Shown here in pieces: positions 14,089 through 17,866 of a stretch of 17,866 nucleotides of DNA; position 1 is the first letter of the stretch; every line of letters begins with the position of its first letter. The position numbers were made by a program, and so were the translations under genes. The stretch covers positions 1 through 17,866 of the forward strand of contig CAZKKY010000021.1 of NCBI GenBank assembly GCA_964553715.1, read 5' to 3'. This DNA is from JAGOJE01 sp964553715 (GTDB taxonomy: Bacteria; Pseudomonadota; Alphaproteobacteria; Rickettsiales; Rickettsiaceae). The notes beneath the pieces are model-generated. The model saw nothing but the letters and a program-made list of their open reading frames with translations. It was not told the DNA's origin and ran no database searches.

Positions 14089-14855
14089 ATGGAGTTAATA
14101 GGATATATCTCGTTAGCAGCTATGGGAATTTAGGCCTTGTTGGGGCTGGTGGATCTATTCTAACAATTCCTATTATGGTTTATTTATTAAAAATACCAAT
14201 AATCCTTGCAACAAGTTATTCCCTTGCAGTAGTTGGATCTACAGCACTTATAGCTACAGTTCGTTACCGTAATCACATTATTTTAAGGAATGCAATATTG
14301 TTCTTGATACCATCTGTCTTAGGAGTATTAGCAGCACGTAAATTTATTATTCCTAACCTACCTAATACTTTAGGATTAATCACACTTGATAAAGTATTAG
14401 TGATATTGCTTGTTATTTTTATGGGGCTTGCTGCTTACTTCATGATCAAAAAATATAATTTTGATGTACAAAATCATCATACAAAAAATCAAAATATCAA
14501 AGTTATTATTACAGCTTTCATATTAGGAATTCTTATGGGTCTTCTTGGTGCTGGTGGAGGTTTTTTAATTATCCCTACACTTGTTTTGCTTATGAAATTT
14601 TCTATGCAAGATGCTGTTCCTTCGTCACTTTTTATTATTACAGTTAATTCATTTATTGGGTTTGTTTCAGATAAACATCGTTTTATAGAATCAGATTGGA
14701 TTAATTTAGCAAAATATTTAGCCCCATCACTTCTTGGAATGATATTAGGTCTTTATATTACAAAATTTGTGAACGGAAAATCTTTAAAAAAAGCGTTTGG
14801 ATATTTTCTATGTGTTGTTGGAATAGCAATACTCATGAAAGAATTCATTTTTTAA
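14089..14855 (+). pseudogene. TauE/SafE (DUF81) sulfite exporter-like permease with apparent one-base frameshift
   Basis: This membrane permease of the TauE/SafE family is proposed to export sulfite or related sulfur anions. The natural start is ATG 14089, one base after the rhodanese stop, giving MELIGYISLAAMGI and then a TAG at 14131-14133. Restoring one T in the T3 run at 14129-14131 lets the frame continue as LGLVGAGGSILTIPIMVYLL, exactly the conserved first-repeat motif. It then joins the open frame that runs to 14855 (255 aa in total, normal length). The second repeat motif GLLGAGGGFLIIPTLVLLM is intact. Without the correction, the longest ATG frame (14175) lacks TM1 and the first motif. 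The rest shows no decay, which suggests a sequencing error, very recent damage, or slippage rescue. I list it as a pseudogene because of the sequence as given. Confidence 0.85.
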
Positions 14856-14887
14856 ACCACATTTAACATAAAAGAAGAGAAAAATTT

Positions 14888-15748
14888 ATGAGCATCAATA
14901 TTAAAACTTTTTTTGATTCTGATACATCAACTTTTACACATGTTGTAAGCGATCCAAGCACACAAAAATGCGCCATCATAGATTCAGTGCTTGACTATGA
15001 CCAATATTCTGGCAGAACAAAAACTTGGTCTGCAGACCAAGTAATTTCTTATATCTATCAAGAAAAATTGTTAGTGGAATGGATCTTAGATACACATATT
15101 CATGCAGATCACATCACAGCATCTCATTATTTAAAAGAAAAACTAGGTGGTAAAATCGGGATTGGCTCAAAAATTAAAGATGTTCTTAAGTTATGGATTC
15201 CTATTTTTAACACAAGTAAGGATACAAACTTTGACGCTTCTCAATTTGATAAGCTATTTGAAGATGGAGAAATATTTACGCTTGGGAATGTAGAAGTAAA
15301 AGTTCTACATACTCCAGGCCACACGCCAGCATGTTCAAGTTATCTTATTGAAGATGCAATTTTTGTAGGAGATACTATTTTCATGCCAGATATCGGAACA
15401 GCAAGGACTGATTTTCCTGGTGGAAGTGCTTCAACTCTTTATGATTCTGTCAAAAAAATCTTGAGCCTACCAGATGAAACACGTATATTTATGTGCCATG
15501 ATTACCCTCCTGACGGACGAGGTGTGGAATGGGTTACAACAATTAAAGAGCAAAAGGAAAAGAATATCTTACTTCACGAAGGAATATCTAAAGAAGAATA
15601 TGTTATAGTGCGTAATAAACGTGACGAAGGAAAAGCGGTTCCAAAATTACTTCTTCCTTCTATACAAGCAAATTTAAGAGCTGGAACTTTTGGAAAACCA
15701 GAAGATAATAACGTAAGATATATTAAAATCCCTATAGACAAGATATAA
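14888..15748 (+). CDS. Blh/ETHE1-like persulfide dioxygenase (MBL fold)
   Basis: This metallo-beta-lactamase-fold protein of 286 aa most resembles Blh, the bacterial persulfide dioxygenase that oxidises glutathione persulfide to sulfite. The metal-site motif is THIHADH (H70, H72, D74, H75). Further ligands are H145 in HTPGHTP, D162 in VGDTIF and H204 in CHDYPP. ETHE1-type enzymes use one mononuclear iron bound by two His and one Asp from this set. The ARTDFPGGSASTLYDSV block is typical of the persulfide dioxygenase branch and distinguishes it from glyoxalase II. The start at 14888 is preceded by AGAAGAG. With rhodanese and TauE upstream it completes a pathway: sulfane sulfur transfer, oxidation to sulfite, and sulfite export. 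Confidence 0.93.
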   Translation: MSINIKTFFDSDTSTFTHVVSDPSTQKCAIIDSVLDYDQYSGRTKTWSADQVISYIYQEKLLVEWILDTHIHADHITASHYLKEKLGGKIGIGSKIKDVLKLWIPIFNTSKDTNFDASQFDKLFEDGEIFTLGNVEVKVLHTPGHTPACSSYLIEDAIFVGDTIFMPDIGTARTDFPGGSASTLYDSVKKILSLPDETRIFMCHDYPPDGRGVEWVTTIKEQKEKNILLHEGISKEEYVIVRNKRDEGKAVPKLLLPSIQANLRAGTFGKPEDNNVRYIKIPIDKI

Positions 15749-15789
15749 AAAATTAAAAACTCTTTCTGTGCGTAATTAGGAGATAATCA

Positions 15790-16266
15790 ATGAAAAAAAT
15801 TCCAATACTTTCTTTAACCTTATGGATTTTGTCACTAATAGTAATAGGGTCTATTATAGGCTCTTTAACAAAGCCAGAGATTAGCACATGGTATAGAACA
15901 TTAGATAGATCAAGCCTTACGCCTCCTAATTATGTATTTCCAATAGCCTGGACTATTTTATATGGTATGATTGGTGCATCTGGATGCATTATTTGGCACG
16001 CTCCTTTATTGAATAAGCTAAATATCATTAAAATCTTATACGTTGCTCAACTAATCTTAAACTGGAGCTGGACGCCTTTGTTTTTCTATTATCACTTAAC
16101 AGGTTTTTCTTTAATAGTGCTTAGTGTTATGGATATCTTAGTTACCTCGCTCATTGTATTATCTTATCCTAAAATAAGGCTAGTATCTTTACTTATGACT
16201 CCTTATTTACTATGGATTTTATTTGCTACATATTTAAATTTTTACATATGGCAGCATAATTATTAA
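15790..16266 (+). CDS. tspO: TspO/MBR family tryptophan-rich sensory protein
   Basis: This small five-helix membrane protein of the TspO/MBR (translocator protein) family binds porphyrins and, in photosynthetic or aquatic bacteria, takes part in oxygen, light or stress signalling. The 158 aa is family-sized. Hallmarks are STWYRTLDRSSLTPPNYVFP (residues 32-51), AWTILYGMIG, LNWSWTPLFFYYH and the last helix PYLLWILFATYLNFYIWQHN. The start ATG 15790 has a near-ideal ribosome binding site (TAGGAGAT, seven bases upstream). It lies 41 bases after the persulfide dioxygenase gene and may be co-transcribed with it. TspO is also found near photolyase clusters; here that cluster lies about 3.8 kb upstream. 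Rickettsial and mitochondrial homologues exist, so the gene is not foreign to this group. Confidence 0.94.
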   Translation: MKKIPILSLTLWILSLIVIGSIIGSLTKPEISTWYRTLDRSSLTPPNYVFPIAWTILYGMIGASGCIIWHAPLLNKLNIIKILYVAQLILNWSWTPLFFYYHLTGFSLIVLSVMDILVTSLIVLSYPKIRLVSLLMTPYLLWILFATYLNFYIWQHNY

Positions 16267-16361
16267 TGATATCTTATATCTTATGATTACTAATATTTAG
16301 ATTGAAGCTTTATAAAAAAGGATCTATTTATTATCATATAAAAACCTTAGAAAACAAGCTT

Positions 16362-17594
16362 ATGATGAAACACAAATCATCTTTGGTATTTTGGTCTGGC
16401 ATTATCGGCAATTGTTTAGACCATTACGATATAGCATTATATGCATATATGGCGCCATTTATAGCTCCTATTTTTTTTAGAGCTGGCGACCATGTAGTAG
16501 AGCTTATCATAGCTTATGGGCTGATGTCTACGGCTCTTCTTACAAGGCCTCTTGGTGGGTTTATTTTTGGAAAAATGGCTATGAATCATGGCCCCAAACC
16601 TACATTGATAATCACACTTGGTGGTGTATCAATTTGCACTTTTATTTTTGGACTTGTCCCAGGATACGACCATATTGGTGTTTATGCGCCAATTCTTCTG
16701 GTATTAATACGTATTTTTCAAGGGATTTTTGCTTCTGGAGAACATGCTGTATCTTCATTATTTATAATGCAGCATGTAGAAAATGGGAAATATGGTAGAG
16801 CAAGTAGCTATTATCTAGTTTCAACAATGTTTGGGATGACTCTAGCATCTTTTGCAGCAACCCTTGTAAGTAAATCGAGCGACCCTGGATATTACTGGCG
16901 CTATCCCTTTTTCTTTGGTATTGCAACTGGCATGATAGGTCTTTTTTTGAGATATCTATTAAATAATACTCCATTAGAAAAACCAAAAGAAAAAGTTAAA
17001 AATTTAGATTTAATAAAAGTGAATATAGGAAAGCTTACAAGAATAACTCTTGTAAGTAGCTTTAGCTATATGACATACGGGGTACCATTTGTTTTTTTTA
17101 ATAACTTTATTCCATTATTGCAACCACATATTACCAAATCACAAATGCTAGAACATAATACTATGCTGCTAATGCTAGACGTAGCATTAATTCCTATATT
17201 TGGCTTCATAACAGAGAAATTTTCTTACAGCAAATGGATGTCTGTTATGTCTATATTATTATGTATTACTATCATTCCATTATTTTATCTTCTTCCTAAT
17301 GCATCTATGGAAACAATAATAGCCATAAGACTATGGATTATTATTCTTGGGGTAGCTTTTGTAGCACCATTAAAAGCCTGGTTCTTTAAGATGTTATCTG
17401 GTAATGAAAAATACCTTGTACTTGGAGTAGGATACGCAATAGGTACAGAATTTTTAGGCAGAAGCACTACGGCAATTGCTTTGTCTTTGTGGCATTATTT
17501 TGACAATAGCTTAATTGCACCATCGCTATATATAGCATTTGTCAGCCTATCTACAACAATCGCATTATTATGGAAAAACAAAGAGTTACCTTGA
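16362..17594 (+). CDS. MFS transporter, metabolite:H+ symporter (ProP-like) subfamily
   Basis: This 12-helix major facilitator transporter resembles the many proline/betaine (ProP-like) MHS proteins of Rickettsiales. The N-terminal helix is GNCLDHYDIALYAYMAPFIA. The MFS motif A region is LTRPLGGFIFGKMAMNHGPK, and RIFQGIFASGEHAVSSLFIM with the loop ENGKYGRASSYYLVSTMFGM follows, as in ProP. From ATG 16362 the protein has 410 residues, near the normal size. The frame is open back to a TTG at 16302, but the extra residues are polar and not family-like, so I choose the ATG (16365 is equally possible). No strong ribosome binding site precedes either. The substrate cannot be told from sequence. The C-terminus ends just before a repeat array. 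Confidence 0.9.
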   Translation: MMKHKSSLVFWSGIIGNCLDHYDIALYAYMAPFIAPIFFRAGDHVVELIIAYGLMSTALLTRPLGGFIFGKMAMNHGPKPTLIITLGGVSICTFIFGLVPGYDHIGVYAPILLVLIRIFQGIFASGEHAVSSLFIMQHVENGKYGRASSYYLVSTMFGMTLASFAATLVSKSSDPGYYWRYPFFFGIATGMIGLFLRYLLNNTPLEKPKEKVKNLDLIKVNIGKLTRITLVSSFSYMTYGVPFVFFNNFIPLLQPHITKSQMLEHNTMLLMLDVALIPIFGFITEKFSYSKWMSVMSILLCITIIPLFYLLPNASMETIIAIRLWIIILGVAFVAPLKAWFFKMLSGNEKYLVLGVGYAIGTEFLGRSTTAIALSLWHYFDNSLIAPSLYIAFVSLSTTIALLWKNKELP

Positions 17595-17606
17595 AGAATT
17601 GATAAT

Positions 17607-17798
17607 GCGAGGAGCCTATGGGCGATATGTCCTACTTATCGTCATTGCGAGGAGTTATGGTACGCTTCTACTTATCGTCATTGCAAGGAGCCTATGGGCG
17701 ATATGTCCTACTTATCGTCATTGCGAGGAGTTATGGTACGCTTCTACTTATCGTCATTGCGAGGAGCCTATGGGCGATATGTCCTACTTATCGTCATT
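17607..17798 (+). repeat. Tandem array of alternating 40-bp and 36-bp units (A-B-A-B-A)
   Basis: Five units follow directly on one another: A 17607-17646, B 17647-17682, A 17683-17722, B 17723-17758, A 17759-17798. All share GCGAGGAG at the start and CTACTTATCGTCATT at the end. They differ in the core, CCTATGGGCGATATGTC (17 bp) in A and TTATGGTACGCTT (13 bp) in B. The only difference seen between copies is GCAAGGAG in the second A unit. The higher-order period is 76 bp, repeated 2.5 times. The shared part is the left arm of the palindromic element that follows. Confidence 0.93.
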
Positions 17799-17862
17799 GC
17801 GAGGAGCGCATCGACGTGGCAATCTAGTGTTTCTGGATCACTTCGCTTCGCTCGTGATGACG
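17792..17862 (+). repeat. Full-length palindromic intergenic element
   Basis: The element begins CGTCATTGCGAGGAGCG and ends GCTTCGCTCGTGATGACG, so the two ends form an imperfect inverted repeat (CGTCAT, CGAG and AGCG are shared). The centre is GGCAATCTAGTGTTTCTGGA. This kind of REP-like element, whose left arm translates as RHCEER-DVAI, is widespread in intergenic DNA of Rickettsiales and other bacteria. As RNA it would fold into a long stem and could end transcription of the MFS gene. It ends four bases before the window edge. Confidence 0.85.
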
Positions 17863-17866
17863 GGAT

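Noticed and set aside
16302..16361. TTG-initiated N-terminal extension of the MFS transporter
   Set aside because: The added residues are polar and unlike the family, and ATG 16362 gives the expected N-terminus.
17607..17798. CRISPR-like look: a shared 23-bp sequence with 13-17 bp inserts
   Set aside because: The inserts are only two sequences that alternate, they are far too short for spacers, no cas gene is nearby, and the shared part is the arm of a dispersed palindromic element.
17618..17827. Open frame of 69 codons over the repeat array
   Set aside because: It is a by-product of the repeats having no stops in this frame (reads IVIARS and RHCEER-type peptides); unit lengths are not multiples of three and no ribosome binding site or family match is seen.

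Overview
The window is a very AT-rich bacterial chromosome segment with short intergenic gaps. Several features point to Rickettsiales (Alphaproteobacteria), probably a host-associated or intracellular member: the sdhC-sdhD-sdhA-sdhB order, a rickettsial-looking NusB, an MHS-type (ProP-like) MFS transporter, an ankyrin-repeat protein, and dispersed palindromic intergenic elements whose arms read CGTCATTGCGAGGAG. Family and genus cannot be fixed from this sequence. The FeS-type photolyase cluster would suit an aquatic or protist-associated host better than an arthropod-only lifestyle, but that is inference.

Layout. 1-1229 (minus) is the 5' part of a sodium:solute symporter that runs off the left edge. 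1508-1984 (minus) is nusB, divergent from a YgfZ/IBA57-like folate-binding Fe-S protein (2086-2874, plus) that ends at a good intrinsic terminator. 2956-6878 (minus) is the succinate dehydrogenase operon sdhC-sdhD-sdhA-sdhB followed by a GNAT acetyltransferase, with a recognisable promoter at 6911-6939. 6974-9019 (minus) is the most notable gene: a 681-residue protein with six N-terminal ankyrin repeats, a YopT/AvrPphB-like (C58) cysteine protease core with C261/H368/D385, about three more ankyrin-like repeats, and a basic, nuclear-localisation-like tail. It looks like a host-directed effector.

9310-11955 (plus) is a compact operon: a YfcH/SDR39U1 epimerase-like protein, an FeS-type bacterial photolyase with all four cluster cysteines, and a 57-residue DUF2256 protein. 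12225-13333 is a TerC-family membrane protein interrupted by 100 N. The 55 bases on the two sides of the N run are identical, so the gap is almost certainly an unjoined contig overlap, and the collapsed gene reads intact (317 aa).

13578-15748 (plus) is a sulfur-handling operon: rhodanese-DUF2892, a TauE/SafE permease with an apparent one-base frameshift, and a Blh/ETHE1-type persulfide dioxygenase. It is followed by tspO (15790-16266) and an MFS transporter (16362-17594). The right edge (17607-17866) is a short tandem array of alternating 40- and 36-bp units ending in a full palindromic element. A truncated relative of that element lies just after terC.

How the genes fit together: respiration and Fe-S maintenance (SDH, YgfZ), persulfide and sulfite detoxification (rhodanese, TauE, Blh), UV and light response (photolyase, DUF2256, possibly TspO), solute uptake (symporter, MFS) and a probable host-manipulating protease.
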